Source: Curtobacterium sp. 9128 (lineage in GTDB: Bacteria; Actinomycetota; Actinomycetes; Actinomycetales; Microbacteriaceae). Taken from it: DNA of 64,000 bases. The notes under the pieces were generated by a model. The model worked only from the letters and a program-made list of their open reading frames with translations. It searched no databases and had not been told where the DNA came from. Shown one piece after another: positions 1-8,941 of the stretch. Both the position numbers and the translations under genes were made by a program. Every line of letters starts with the position of its first letter. Positions within the stretch are counted from its first letter, which is position 1. The stretch lies in the NCBI RefSeq assembly GCF_007673775.1, contig NZ_VEAF01000001.1:496001-560000 (forward strand). Reading direction: 5' to 3'.

Positions 1-61
1 CCTCATCGCCGCCTACGGCGCGACCGTGGCCGACATCACCGACGAGGAACCGCAGCGCTAG
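1..61 (+). CDS. C-terminal end of an unidentified protein (partial)
   Basis: Reading from base 2, the frame gives LIAAYGATVADITDEEPQR and a TAG stop at 59-61. Only the last 19 codons are in the window, so I cannot name the product. The fragment ends acidic, which is common at protein C-termini. The stop shares bases with the TAG of the 49-residue gene on the opposite strand (60-58), so the two genes converge on a single CTAG. That tight packing supports both being real genes. No function is proposed. Confidence 0.5.
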   Translation, partial: LIAAYGATVADITDEEPQR

Positions 62-207
62 TCCGGGACCTCCGACCAGTCCCCCTCGGCGCCGGGCACG
101 AAGCACGAGTCGCCCTCGCACACGACGGCGTCCGCCAGCAGCGGCTGCAGCCCCGGCACGGCCTGGAGGCTCGGTGCGGCCTGTGCGCGCACGTCGAGGT
201 CCGTCAT
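58..207 (-). CDS. 49-residue hypothetical protein with a CX4C motif
   Basis: I do not recognise a family. The frame starts at an ATG at 207 that overlaps the TGA of the DsbA-like gene (ATGA), so the two are probably translated together. The predicted peptide has an alanine- and leucine-rich first half, then CEGDSCFVPG, with cysteines at about residues 30 and 35, and an acidic tail. There is no signal peptide or membrane segment. A small cysteine-pair protein coupled to a CPWC oxidoreductase could be its substrate or partner, but that is inference. The main evidence that it is a gene is the exact ATGA junction and the shared CTAG stop with the convergent gene. Confidence 0.55.
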   Translation of the reverse strand: MTDLDVRAQAAPSLQAVPGLQPLLADAVVCEGDSCFVPGAEGDWSEVPD

Positions 208-926
208 CGGGTCGCCTCCACGTCCGCGCTCGCGTCGTCCGCGGCCCGTGCGGCCGCCTCGGCGACCTCCGCCGGTGTCGACTCGCGCAGCGCGACGACC
301 TGCCGGAGCACCTGCTCGAACGCCGCCGGGTCCTGGGCGCCGGAGACGCCGTACTTGCCGTCGATCACGAAGAACGGCACCCCGTTGATGCCGTATGCCT
401 GAGCCTGCGCCTGGTCGGCCCGGACGTCGGCCAGCTTGGCGTCGTCGCGGAGCGTGGCGAGGACCTCGTCGCGGTCGAGGCCGACCTCCGCCGCCAGGGA
501 CGCCAGCGACTCGTCCTGCCCGACGTGTTCGCCGCGCTCGAAGTACGCGGTGAAGAGCCGCTCGACCATCTCGAGCTGCTTGCCGTGCTGCTTGGCGAGG
601 TGGATGACCTGGTGGGCCTTGACCGTGTTGGTGTGGCGGAGCGCGTCGTAGTCGTAGTGGAGCCCGACCGAGCCCGCGATGCCCGCGACCTGGTCGATCA
701 TCTGCTGGGCCTGCTGCACCGGCAGGCCCTTGTGCCGGGAGAGGAACTCGGCCTCGGTGCCCTCGAAGTCCACGGGGGTGTCCGGGCTCAGCTCGAACGA
801 GTGGTACTCGACCTCGACGGGTGAACCGAAGGCTGCCACGCCCGCCTCGAACTTGCGCTTGCCGATGTAACACCAGGGGCACGCGATGTCGGACCAGACG
901 TCGACCTTCACGGAGTCGTTGCTCAT
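204..926 (-). CDS. DsbA-family oxidoreductase (FrnE-like)
   Basis: A 240-residue cytoplasmic thioredoxin-fold protein of the DsbA/FrnE family, which carries out thiol-disulfide exchange. The N-terminus runs straight into a beta strand and the CPWC active site at residues 16-19. The cis-proline loop, GVPFF, begins near residue 182, followed by the VIDGKYGVSGAQ segment usual in FrnE proteins. The helical insertion typical of DsbA lies between them. There is no signal peptide, so it acts inside the cell, probably in oxidative-stress or disulfide handling. The alanine- and acid-rich last 30 residues are an unconserved tail. The ATG start at 926 has no strong Shine-Dalgarno sequence. It is followed by the 49-residue gene through an ATGA overlap. 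Confidence 0.9.
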   Translation of the reverse strand: MSNDSVKVDVWSDIACPWCYIGKRKFEAGVAAFGSPVEVEYHSFELSPDTPVDFEGTEAEFLSRHKGLPVQQAQQMIDQVAGIAGSVGLHYDYDALRHTNTVKAHQVIHLAKQHGKQLEMVERLFTAYFERGEHVGQDESLASLAAEVGLDRDEVLATLRDDAKLADVRADQAQAQAYGINGVPFFVIDGKYGVSGAQDPAAFEQVLRQVVALRESTPAEVAEAAARAADDASADVEATR

Positions 927-1006
927 GCTGACGACAACGCCGGCGCGGTGCGCGTATTCCGGTGCACGGTTCCCCGTGCCGCCGCGCACCGGCCGCGCGC
1001 CGGGGG

Positions 1007-2392
1007 CTACGCGCCGAGCAGGCGCTCGGCCAGGTACCCCTGCAGCCGGTCGAGCGACACGCGCTCCTGGCTCATCGAGTCGCGCTCGCGCACGGTGACC
1101 GCGCGGTCCTCGAGCGTGTCGAAGTCGACCGTGATGCAGAACGGCGTGCCGATCTCGTCGTGACGGCGGTAGCGGCGGCCGATCGCACCCGCGTCGTCGA
1201 AGTCCACGTTCCAGACCTGGCGGAGGTCGTCGGCGAGGCCTCGGGCGACGGGCGACAGCTGCTCGTTGCGGGACAGCGGCAGGACGGCGGCCTTGACCGG
1301 GGCCAGCCGCGGGTCGAGCCGGAGCACGGTGCGCTTGTCGACGCCACCCTTCGCGTTCGGGGCCTCGTCCTCGTGGTAGGCGTCGATGAGGAACGCCATC
1401 AGCGCGCGGGTCAGACCGAACGACGGCTCGATGACGTACGGCACGTACTTCTCGTTGGCGGCCTGGTCGAAGTACCGCAGGTCCTTGCCGGAGGCCGTGA
1501 TGTGGTTCTGCAGGTCGAAGTCGGTGCGGTTCGCGACGCCCATGAGCTCGCCCCACTCCGAGCCCTGGAACCCGAACCGGTACTCGATGTCGGCGGTGGC
1601 GTCCGAGTAGTGCGCACGCTCCCCGTCCGGCACGTCGAACCGGCGGAGGTTCTCGGGGTCGATGCCGAGGTCGGTGTACCAGGCGACCGAGTCGGCGATC
1701 CACTGCTCGTAGTGCTCCCCCGCGGTGGCCGGCGGGACGAAGTACTCGATCTCCATCTGCTCGAACTCGCGGGTGCGGAAGATGAAGTTGCCGGGGGTGA
1801 TCTCGTTGCGGAACGCCTTGCCGACCTGACCGATGCCGAACGGGGGCTTCATGCGGCTGGTGGTGACGACCTGCGCGAAGTCGGTGAAGATGCCCTGCGC
1901 GGTCTCCGGGCGGAGGAAGTTCAGGCCCTCCTCGGACTCGACCGGGCCGAGGTAGGTCTTCAGCATGCCGGAGAACTCACGGGGCTCGGTCCACTGGCCG
2001 CGGGTGCCGCAGTTCGCGCAGGCGATCTCGGCCATGCCGCCCTCGGGCGCGCGGCCCTTCTTCGCCTCGAACGACTCGATGAGGTGGTCCTCGCGGTAGC
2101 GGTGGTGGCAGTGCAGGCACTCGACCAGCGGGTCGGTGAACGTCGCCACGTGGCCGGACGCCTCCCACACCTTCCGGGGCAGGATGACGGCGGAGTCGAG
2201 GCCCACCATGTCGCCGCGACCGCGGACGAACCGCTGCCACCACTGGCGCTTGATGTTCTCCTTCAGTTCGACGCCGAGGGGCCCGTAGTCCCAGGCGGAA
2301 CGGGATCCTCCGTAGATCTCACCCGACTGGAAGACGAACCCGCGGCCTTTGGCGAGGGCGATGACCGAGTCGAGACGGGTGGGCTGAGCCAA
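1007..2392 (-). CDS. glyS: Glycyl-tRNA synthetase, alpha2 type
   Basis: Charges tRNA-Gly with glycine. It is the single-chain class II enzyme of actinobacteria, 461 residues, the normal family length. The start is taken as TTG at 2392, because GGAG lies six bases upstream and the product then begins [20 protein letters not shown], like relatives. Class II features seen are [16 protein letters not shown] near the N-terminus, the [17 protein letters not shown] motif 2 region, the [22 protein letters not shown] segment and the C-terminal anticodon-binding domain ending [13 protein letters not shown] zinc-binding pair of CXXC/CXXH type is present in the insertion (CLHCHH, CANC). It lies 59 bases downstream of an aminotransferase on the same strand. 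Confidence 0.96.
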   Translation of the reverse strand: MAQPTRLDSVIALAKGRGFVFQSGEIYGGSRSAWDYGPLGVELKENIKRQWWQRFVRGRGDMVGLDSAVILPRKVWEASGHVATFTDPLVECLHCHHRYREDHLIESFEAKKGRAPEGGMAEIACANCGTRGQWTEPREFSGMLKTYLGPVESEEGLNFLRPETAQGIFTDFAQVVTTSRMKPPFGIGQVGKAFRNEITPGNFIFRTREFEQMEIEYFVPPATAGEHYEQWIADSVAWYTDLGIDPENLRRFDVPDGERAHYSDATADIEYRFGFQGSEWGELMGVANRTDFDLQNHITASGKDLRYFDQAANEKYVPYVIEPSFGLTRALMAFLIDAYHEDEAPNAKGGVDKRTVLRLDPRLAPVKAAVLPLSRNEQLSPVARGLADDLRQVWNVDFDDAGAIGRRYRRHDEIGTPFCITVDFDTLEDRAVTVRERDSMSQERVSLDRLQGYLAERLLGA

Positions 2393-2451
2393 GGAGAACT
2401 CCGTAGTGTCGCCGAGCTGGGTGCCCGGGGCGGGAAACGTACCCGGCAAGA

Positions 2452-3477
2452 CTAACGGGCGAGCACGGCGGCCACCGCGTCGACGTCCGACTCGTCGTTC
2501 CAGTGGTGGAACGCGAGCCGCAGCCGCCCGGCCCGTCCGGACGCCGTGATGCCGGCCGCGGTGAGCGCCGCGAGCTGTGCGCCGGACGGGTCGGGCACCG
2601 TCATGACGGCCTGCGACTGCCGGGCCACGCCGAGGCGGTCCGCCAGCCGGTCCGCGAGACCGGTGGCGTGCCTCCAGGCCGACGCCGGGTCGAGCGACGC
2701 GATGTGCCGCAGCGCGGCGACCGCTCCGGGCCAGGCCTGCCACGCCGGGGACACGTCGAAGCGGCGCGCGTCGTCGGCGAGTCGCATCGCCGGGCCGTAG
2801 CAGGAGGACCAGACGTCGGCCCCGGCGTACCACCCGGCCTGCACCGGACGGAGCCAGCCGAGCGCCGCCTCGGACAGCGTCATGAACGCGACGCCCCGCG
2901 GCGCGCAGAGCCACTTGTAGGCGTGCGTGACGGTCACGTCGAAGGGCTCGGCGGAGACCGGCAGGACACCGGCCGCCTGCGTCAGGTCGCAGAGGGTCCG
3001 TGCGCCGACGGCGTGGGCGGCGTCGACCACGGCGGTGCTGTCGGCGACGACACCGGTCGCGGACTGCACGGCCGACCACGCGACGAGTGCCGTGTCGGGC
3101 GCGAGACTCGACGTCAGTGCGTCGAGCGGGACGCTCCGGACGCGGACCCCGCGGTGCGCCTGGGCGAGGAACGGGAAGACGATCGAGCTGAAGTCGCCCT
3201 CCGGGACGACGACCTCGGCGCCGTCCGGCAGCGACGCCGCGACCACCGCCGTCATCACCGAGGTCTGCGAGCCCGTGGCGACGCGTTCGGCGGGGACCCC
3301 GACGACCTGCGCGAACAGGCCGCGCCCCTCCTCGACGAGCGCGCCGTACCCGACCGGGCTCGACGCGCCGGTGCCCCACGCGTCGAGGTCGGCACGCTGC
3401 GCGGCGAGCGTGCCGCGCGTGGGGAGCCCGGCGGTGCAGGCGGCGAGGTAGCCGTGGCCGTCGACGAAGGAGTCCAT
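2452..3477 (-). CDS. Class V aminotransferase-fold PLP enzyme
   Basis: A 341-residue PLP-dependent enzyme of the class V fold (cysteine desulfurase, kynureninase and isopenicillin-epimerase group). The internal aldimine lysine is most likely in [12 protein letters not shown], the form found in the selenocysteine-lyase/epimerase branch. The [10 protein letters not shown] segment upstream supplies the aspartate that contacts the PLP ring nitrogen. The ATG at 3477 is preferred over upstream starts because homologues begin close to [11 protein letters not shown]. Substrate cannot be told from sequence. A divergent LysR regulator starts 71 bases away, the usual arrangement for a regulator and its target. 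There is no cysteine-desulfurase partner gene nearby, so a metabolic rather than an Fe-S role is more likely. Confidence 0.85.
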   Translation of the reverse strand: MDSFVDGHGYLAACTAGLPTRGTLAAQRADLDAWGTGASSPVGYGALVEEGRGLFAQVVGVPAERVATGSQTSVMTAVVAASLPDGAEVVVPEGDFSSIVFPFLAQAHRGVRVRSVPLDALTSSLAPDTALVAWSAVQSATGVVADSTAVVDAAHAVGARTLCDLTQAAGVLPVSAEPFDVTVTHAYKWLCAPRGVAFMTLSEAALGWLRPVQAGWYAGADVWSSCYGPAMRLADDARRFDVSPAWQAWPGAVAALRHIASLDPASAWRHATGLADRLADRLGVARQSQAVMTVPDPSGAQLAALTAAGITASGRAGRLRLAFHHWNDESDVDAVAAVLAR

Positions 3478-3548
3478 GCCCACGATCGTGCGACGTCCGC
3501 GCCCATCACACCACGGCAGCTTGGTTGGCGGAGCCATAGCATCGTGTT
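3478..3548. promoter_or_regulatory. Divergent promoter region, aminotransferase / LysR
   Basis: These 71 bases separate the two divergent starts. On the plus strand TAGCAT (3537-3542) is six bases before the LysR GTG, the spacing of a leaderless promoter. An interrupted inverted repeat, TGGC-GGA-GCCA (3526-3536), lies just ahead of it, and a perfect palindrome CACGATCGTG (3481-3490) lies next to the aminotransferase start. Either could be the LysR binding site; the choice is inference. Confidence 0.5.
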
Positions 3549-4547
3549 GTGGACGATCTCGACCCGCAACTCCTCCGGACCCTCCGTGCCGTCGCCGACG
3601 CCGGCTCGATCACGAGTGCCGCGGCGCAGCTCGGGTACAGCCAGCCAGCGGTGAGCCAGCTGCTCCAACGCGCCGAGACACGGCTCGGGCACGCGCTCGT
3701 GCTGCGCGGCGCGCGCGGGGTGACCCTGACCGAGGCCGGCCAGGTGCTCGCCGACCATGCACTGCACGTGCAGGCGGCCCTGACAGCTGCCCGCGAGGAC
3801 CTCGACGCCGTCGGCGGTCTGGCCCGGGGCCGGGTCCGGATCGCCGGGTTCCCCAGCGCGTCGTCGACGCTCGTCCCGGCCGTGCTGGCGTCGATGGCGT
3901 CGACCGTCCCCGGCGTCACGACGTCCTACGTCGAGGTCGAGCCCCCGGAGGCGCTCGACCTGGTCCGGCGCGGCGAGGTCGACGTCGCGCTGACGTTCAC
4001 GTACGTCGGTGACGAGGTGGTGGCGGATCCGGCGCTCGTCACGCGGGCGCTGGGGCGGGACCCGCTGGCGCTGGTCCGGCCGGGAGGCTCGGCGCACCCC
4101 GGCGCGTCGACCGCGGTCCCGGCGGTGGTCGGGTCGAGGGCCGGCACCGGTCCCGGTGCCGGGGCCGGTCCCGGGGCCGCGGCCGGTCCCGGGGCCGTCG
4201 TGGACCTGGCGTCGCTGCGGGACGCCCGGTGGATCGGCGGCTGTCCGCGCTGCCGAGGGCACCTGCTCGCCTCGTGCGCGACGGCCGGGTTCACACCGGA
4301 CATCGTGCTCGAGACCGACAACGCCGCCGCGGTCGTGGGACTCGTCGCGGCGGGGCTCGGGGTGGCGCTGCTCCCCCGGCTGGCCCTCGCGACGACGGTC
4401 ATCCCCGCCGCGGTGACGATCGACCCGGTGGACGACGACCTGGCCCGGCGCGTCGAGGTCGTCGTCGCACGGGGGGCGGAACGGGTGCCGAGTGTCCGAG
4501 CGACGCTCGATGCGGTGCTCGGGGCGGCGGCGCTGCTGGCGGAGTAG
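3549..4547 (+). CDS. LysR-family transcriptional regulator
   Basis: A 332-residue LysR-type regulator. Residues 1-60 form the winged helix-turn-helix (LLRTLRAVADAGSITSAAAQLGYSQPAVSQ, split by the usual SAAAQLG turn), followed by a periplasmic-binding-protein-like effector domain. The GTG start at 3549 lies six bases after TAGCAT, so the mRNA is probably leaderless. Residues about 198-216 are a glycine/proline/alanine tract (GTGPGAGAGPGAAAGPGA) encoded by near-tandem GGTCCCGGGGCC units. It falls in the effector domain, where homologues have no such insert. A CPRC motif follows it. It is divergent from the class V aminotransferase and probably controls that gene; the effector is unknown. Confidence 0.9.
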   Translation: MDDLDPQLLRTLRAVADAGSITSAAAQLGYSQPAVSQLLQRAETRLGHALVLRGARGVTLTEAGQVLADHALHVQAALTAAREDLDAVGGLARGRVRIAGFPSASSTLVPAVLASMASTVPGVTTSYVEVEPPEALDLVRRGEVDVALTFTYVGDEVVADPALVTRALGRDPLALVRPGGSAHPGASTAVPAVVGSRAGTGPGAGAGPGAAAGPGAVVDLASLRDARWIGGCPRCRGHLLASCATAGFTPDIVLETDNAAAVVGLVAAGLGVALLPRLALATTVIPAAVTIDPVDDDLARRVEVVVARGAERVPSVRATLDAVLGAAALLAE

Positions 4548-4559
4548 CTGCGCCGCTCC

Positions 4560-4619
4560 GCGTCGCACGGTCGCGCGCCGCCGACCCGCCGGGCTGCGTC
4601 GCATGGTCGCGCCCCGCCG
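4560..4619. repeat. Two copies of a 24-base intergenic word
   Basis: The 92 bases between the convergent LysR and uppS genes hold two direct copies of GCGTCGCAYGGTCGCGCSCC plus GCCG, at 4560-4583 and 4596-4619. They differ at two positions and are separated by 12 bases. No conventional terminator hairpin is obvious here, so the words may mark the gene ends or may be a short decayed repeat element. Confidence 0.55.
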
Positions 4620-4639
4620 TCGGACCTCGGCGCGCCGGA

Positions 4640-5437
4640 CTACGCGGTGGGGGCGTCCACGGCCCCGCCGTAGCGGCGATCACGACGGGCGTACTCCTCG
4701 ATCGCGCCCCACAGATCGGTGCGGCGGAAGTCCGGCCAGAGCCGGTCGAGGAACACCATCTCGGCGTAGGCGGACTGCCACAGCAGGAAGTTGCTCGTCC
4801 GCTGCTCTCCCGAGCTCCGCAGGAAGAGGTCGACGTCCGGCATCTCGGGCACGTACAGGCGCTTGGCCAGGGCCTTCTCGGTGACCTGGCTCGGCTTCAA
4901 CCGGCCGGCGGCGACGTCCTCGGCGAGGGACCGGACAGCGTCGGTGATCTCGTTGCGGCCGCCGTAGTTGACGCACATCGTCAGGGTGAGCACGTCGTTG
5001 CCCGCCGTCATCCGCTCGGCGGCCTCGAGCTCCTCGATGACACTGCGCCAGAGCCGCGGCCGACGTCCAGCCCAGCGGACGCGCACGCCCCACTCGTGGA
5101 GCTGGTCGCGGCGACGGCGGATCACGTCCCGGTTGAAGCCCATCAGGAACCGGACCTCTTCCGGGGAGCGCTTCCAGTTCTCGGTCGAGAACGCGTACGC
5201 CGAGATGTGCTCGACGCCGATCTGGATGCCGCCGGCGACGACGTCGAGCAGCGAGGCCTCGCCCGCCTTGTGCCCCTCGATCCGGGTCAGGCCGCGACCG
5301 TTGGCCCAACGTCCGTTGCCGTCCATCACGATCGCCACGTGCTCGGGGACGAACCGCTGCGGGATCGCCGGCGGTGTCTCGCCGGTCCAGTCGACGGGCA
5401 GGAAGGGCTCGGGAGCATCGGTGCGGCGAGGGCTCAT
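4640..5437 (-). CDS. uppS: Undecaprenyl diphosphate synthase (cis-prenyltransferase)
   Basis: Adds isopentenyl units in cis configuration to make the polyprenyl diphosphate carrier for peptidoglycan and other wall polymers, at the membrane surface. At 265 residues it has the normal length. The signature [13 protein letters not shown] holds the catalytic Asp39; [18 protein letters not shown] and the C-terminal [19 protein letters not shown] region carry the other conserved substrate-binding residues. The ATG at 5437 overlaps the recO stop (ATGA), so the two genes are coupled; recO-uppS adjacency is common in actinobacteria. Chain length (C50 or C55) cannot be read from sequence, so a decaprenyl product is possible. 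Confidence 0.95.
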   Translation of the reverse strand: MSPRRTDAPEPFLPVDWTGETPPAIPQRFVPEHVAIVMDGNGRWANGRGLTRIEGHKAGEASLLDVVAGGIQIGVEHISAYAFSTENWKRSPEEVRFLMGFNRDVIRRRRDQLHEWGVRVRWAGRRPRLWRSVIEELEAAERMTAGNDVLTLTMCVNYGGRNEITDAVRSLAEDVAAGRLKPSQVTEKALAKRLYVPEMPDVDLFLRSSGEQRTSNFLLWQSAYAEMVFLDRLWPDFRRTDLWGAIEEYARRDRRYGGAVDAPTA

Positions 5438-6285
5438 GCGGTGGGGGCTCCTTCGTGGACGTCGGGGAGGGACGGTGCCGGTGTCGCGGCGACCGCCCGT
5501 GCCGTCGCGGCGGCGCTGTCGTGCACCGGTCCGTCGTGCGCCGGGACGGGCGCGGGGTGCTCGGTCCGGTCGACGTGCGGCAGCGACTTGAGCGATCGTT
5601 CCAGGTGCCACTGGGCGTAGGCCGCGACCACGCCGGACGCCCGGGAGCGCGTCCGTTCGTCGGCGCTGTCGACCGTCGCCCAGTCCCCCGCCAGCAGCGA
5701 GCCGAGGAGCGACAGCGTGGTGTGGTCGAGGCGGGGCGATCCGGGTGGCGCGGCTCCGTCGGCGACCACTCCGCCGAGCTGCACGACGAAGGCCGAGTGT
5801 GGTCCGGGCTCCCCCGTGACGGCGCAGTCCGAGAACGACGGCGCCCACCCGGCGATGCTCATCGCGCGGAGGAGGTACGAGTCGAGCGTGGCGCTCGGGA
5901 AGTGTTCGCCGCGGGACAGGGAGCGCAGTGCGCCGACGAGCAGCAGGTACTGCTGGAGTCCGGCGTCCGCCTCGCTCAGCCGGTCCGCCGTCTCGACCAT
6001 CGCGCTGGCAGCCGTGTACGCGCCGTAGTCCGCGACGATCTGCGCGCCGTACGACCCGAGGGACTCCGCCTGCGTGACGATGTCGAGCGACCGGCCCTCG
6101 TAGAACTGCGCGTCGACGACCATGAACGGTTCGAGTCGGGACCCGAACTTCGACGCCGTCCGCCGCACGCCCTTCGCGACGGCGCGGATCTTGCCGTGCT
6201 GGCGACTCAGGAGCGTGACGATGCGGTCCGCCTCACCGAGCTTGTGGGTGCGGAGCACGACACACTCGTCCCGGTACAGCGGCAT
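5434..6285 (-). CDS. recO: DNA repair protein RecO
   Basis: RecF-pathway mediator that helps load RecA on SSB-coated DNA. The 283-residue product has an N-terminal OB fold ([26 protein letters not shown], beginning at residue 1) and the helical C-terminal domain. The usual zinc site, four cysteines in a CXXC...CXXC pattern around APGPHSAF, is largely missing: the protein reads [14 protein letters not shown] and later [12 protein letters not shown], so three of the four cysteines are replaced. The last 55 residues are an alanine/proline/histidine-rich tail. GATACT six bases before the ATG and no Shine-Dalgarno sequence suggest a leaderless message. It is coupled to uppS by ATGA. Confidence 0.93.
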   Translation of the reverse strand: MPLYRDECVVLRTHKLGEADRIVTLLSRQHGKIRAVAKGVRRTASKFGSRLEPFMVVDAQFYEGRSLDIVTQAESLGSYGAQIVADYGAYTAASAMVETADRLSEADAGLQQYLLLVGALRSLSRGEHFPSATLDSYLLRAMSIAGWAPSFSDCAVTGEPGPHSAFVVQLGGVVADGAAPPGSPRLDHTTLSLLGSLLAGDWATVDSADERTRSRASGVVAAYAQWHLERSLKSLPHVDRTEHPAPVPAHDGPVHDSAAATARAVAATPAPSLPDVHEGAPTA

Positions 6286-6291
6286 GCGCCC

Positions 6292-6297
6292 AGTATC
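6292..6297 (-). promoter_or_regulatory. Candidate leaderless -10 box of recO
   Basis: On the minus strand GATACT is followed by six bases and then the recO ATG at 6285. No purine-rich ribosome-binding site is present. The spacing fits a transcript starting at the first base of the start codon. Confidence 0.5.
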
Positions 6298-6405
6298 CCC
6301 CGGTGCGCCGACACCACGCGCCCACGACGCGGGCCGGTGTCGGGCGGTGACGCGAGCCGAGCCTCCCGACCGGGTCGTCGTGGTCGGCGGACGCGCCCGG
6401 ACACG

Positions 6406-6439
6406 CACGTCGCGCCCCGTGGGAACGGGGCGCGACGTG
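6406..6439 (-). terminator. Terminator hairpin after leuA
   Basis: A perfect 15-base-pair inverted repeat (6406-6420 with 6425-6439) around a four-base loop, starting 15 bases past the leuA stop. It lacks a T tract, as is common for actinobacterial terminators. A solitary copy of the CCGAGCCTCC element lies further downstream at 6357-6371. Confidence 0.75.
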
Positions 6440-6454
6440 TGGAGCGGGGTGCGG

Positions 6455-8245
<1,791 letters not shown>

Positions 8246-8274
8246 TCAGGTGGTGTCGGCCGACGACGAGACTC

Positions 8275-8311
8275 CGCGACGAGGTGGGCCGGTGTGTCAG
8301 GCCTCGTCGCG
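8275..8311 (-). promoter_or_regulatory. leuA attenuator hairpin
   Basis: On the minus strand CGCGACGAGG (8311-8302) pairs perfectly with CCTCGTCGCG (8284-8275), leaving a 17-base loop. The first arm lies inside the last codons of the leader peptide (Arg-Asp-Glu-Ala), so a ribosome that finishes or stalls on the leader would change the folding. Another CTCGTCGTCGG segment just downstream can compete for pairing. This is the layout of ribosome-mediated attenuation. Confidence 0.7.
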
Positions 8312-8341
8312 GCAGCGAAGGAGGAGGAGCGCCGAGTACAT
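8297..8341 (-). CDS. leuL: leuA leader peptide, four consecutive leucines
   Basis: A 14-residue frame on the minus strand, MYSALLLLRCRDEA, ends with TGA 72 bases before the leuA ATG. The four leucine codons are CTC CTC CTC CTT in a row. A run of codons for the end product of the operon, followed by competing hairpins, is the hallmark of ribosome-mediated attenuation, known for leucine genes in actinobacteria and enterobacteria. Low charged tRNA-Leu would stall the ribosome on the run and favour read-through into leuA. A promoter with -35 GTCACA and -10 TACGGT lies immediately upstream, so the peptide is translated from the first bases of the transcript. Confidence 0.8.
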   Translation of the reverse strand: MYSALLLLRCRDEA

Positions 8342-8350
8342 AGCCCGTCC

Positions 8351-8379
8351 ACCGTAGCACCGGTGGTCCGCCGTGTGAC
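8351..8379 (-). promoter_or_regulatory. leuL-leuA promoter
   Basis: On the minus strand GTCACA (8379-8374), a 17-base spacer and TACGGT (8356-8351) form a sigma-70-like promoter nine bases before the leader-peptide ATG. This leaves almost no untranslated sequence ahead of the leader. Confidence 0.6.
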
Positions 8380-8405
8380 GTGGTGCGGGGTGCGCGCGCT
8401 CTCTC

Positions 8406-8497
8406 GCCGAGGTTCCGTAATTCTGGAACCTCGGCTTGCGGGGAGGGCGAGTCGTGGAACCTCGGCGGATGTGAGCGGCGAGTCGTGGAACTTCGGG
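8406..8497 (+). repeat. Composite word repeat, family A, copy 1
   Basis: Begins with an inverted repeat whose arms are GCCGAGGTTCC (8406-8416) and GGAACCTCGGC (8425-8435). Two direct copies of GGCGAGTCGTGGAACYTCGG follow, joined by GATGTGAGCGG. The same layout recurs at 8703-8790 and, in reverse orientation, at 57085-57171 and 57256-57344. It lies in the gene-free stretch 8345-8941 between leuA and the ABC permease, which holds only repeats and a terminator. Confidence 0.8.
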
Positions 8498-8550
8498 GAT
8501 GGTCTGCGGAGTCCGAGCCCGAGCCCGGCGGGGCGTGCGGGACCGTCGCG

Positions 8551-8672
8551 GAGTGGTCACGCCACCCCGGGCGCGTGCGCTGAGTGGTCACGGGTGGTCG
8601 CTCGGGAGCGTGCCGTGCGACGTTCCGCGACCCTTCGGTGCACGTGAGCGGTGTGTCGCGACCACTCGGTAC
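8551..8672 (+). repeat. Composite word repeat, family B, copy 1
   Basis: Two direct GAGTGGTCACG words (8551-8561 and 8582-8592) face an inverted GTGTCGCGACCACTCGG (8653-8669). The inverted word is preceded by CACGTGAGCGG, the same linker used in family A. A second copy lies at 56877-57000. No frame in this stretch looks like a protein. Confidence 0.7.
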
Positions 8673-8702
8673 GCGCGCGATGCACGATGCCGCGCGTCCG
8701 TC

Positions 8703-8790
8703 GGCGTTCCACAATTCCGGAACCTCGGCGTGCCGCGAGGGCGCGTCGTGGAACCTCGGCGGACGTGAGCGGCGAGTCGTGGAACCTCGA
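8703..8790 (+). repeat. Composite word repeat, family A, copy 2
   Basis: A close match to copy 1 over about 88 bases: GTTCCACAATTCCGGAACC core (from 8706), then GCGTCGTGGAACCTCGGCGG, the GACGTGAGCGG linker and CGAGTCGTGGAACCTCGAG. Differences from copy 1 are scattered substitutions, so it is an older duplicate rather than an assembly artefact. Confidence 0.8.
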
Positions 8791-8878
8791 GCCGCGGGGT
8801 ACGCGAATGCGCCGGGCAACGCGGGGCTGCAGGCGCGGCGGATGGGGTGGCGAGTACAGGTCCCGGCAGCACGCGCAC

Positions 8879-8919
8879 GACGGGAGGCTCGACGCCTGAC
8901 CGGCACCGAGCCTCCCGTC
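8879..8919 (-). terminator. Terminator after ABC permease, made of paired GGGAGGC words
   Basis: GACGGGAGGCTCG (8879-8891) and CGAGCCTCCCGTC (8907-8919) form a perfect 13-base-pair stem with a 15-base loop. It lies 22 bases past the permease stop. The arms belong to the GGACTGGAGGC element family described in the findings. Confidence 0.75.
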
Positions 8920-8941
8920 CGTCGCCGCTGACGACGCGGGG

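Noticed and set aside
2393..2451. T-box or other riboswitch ahead of glyS
   Set aside because: The gap is only 59 bases and has no specifier stem or T-box sequence.
8381..8590. Small proteins encoded in the gene-free stretch upstream of leuA
   Set aside because: Several frames of 60-90 codons exist, but they translate the repeat words (NYGTS, EVPRLAAH and similar) in both strands and have no ribosome sites. Only the 14-codon leucine leader is supported.
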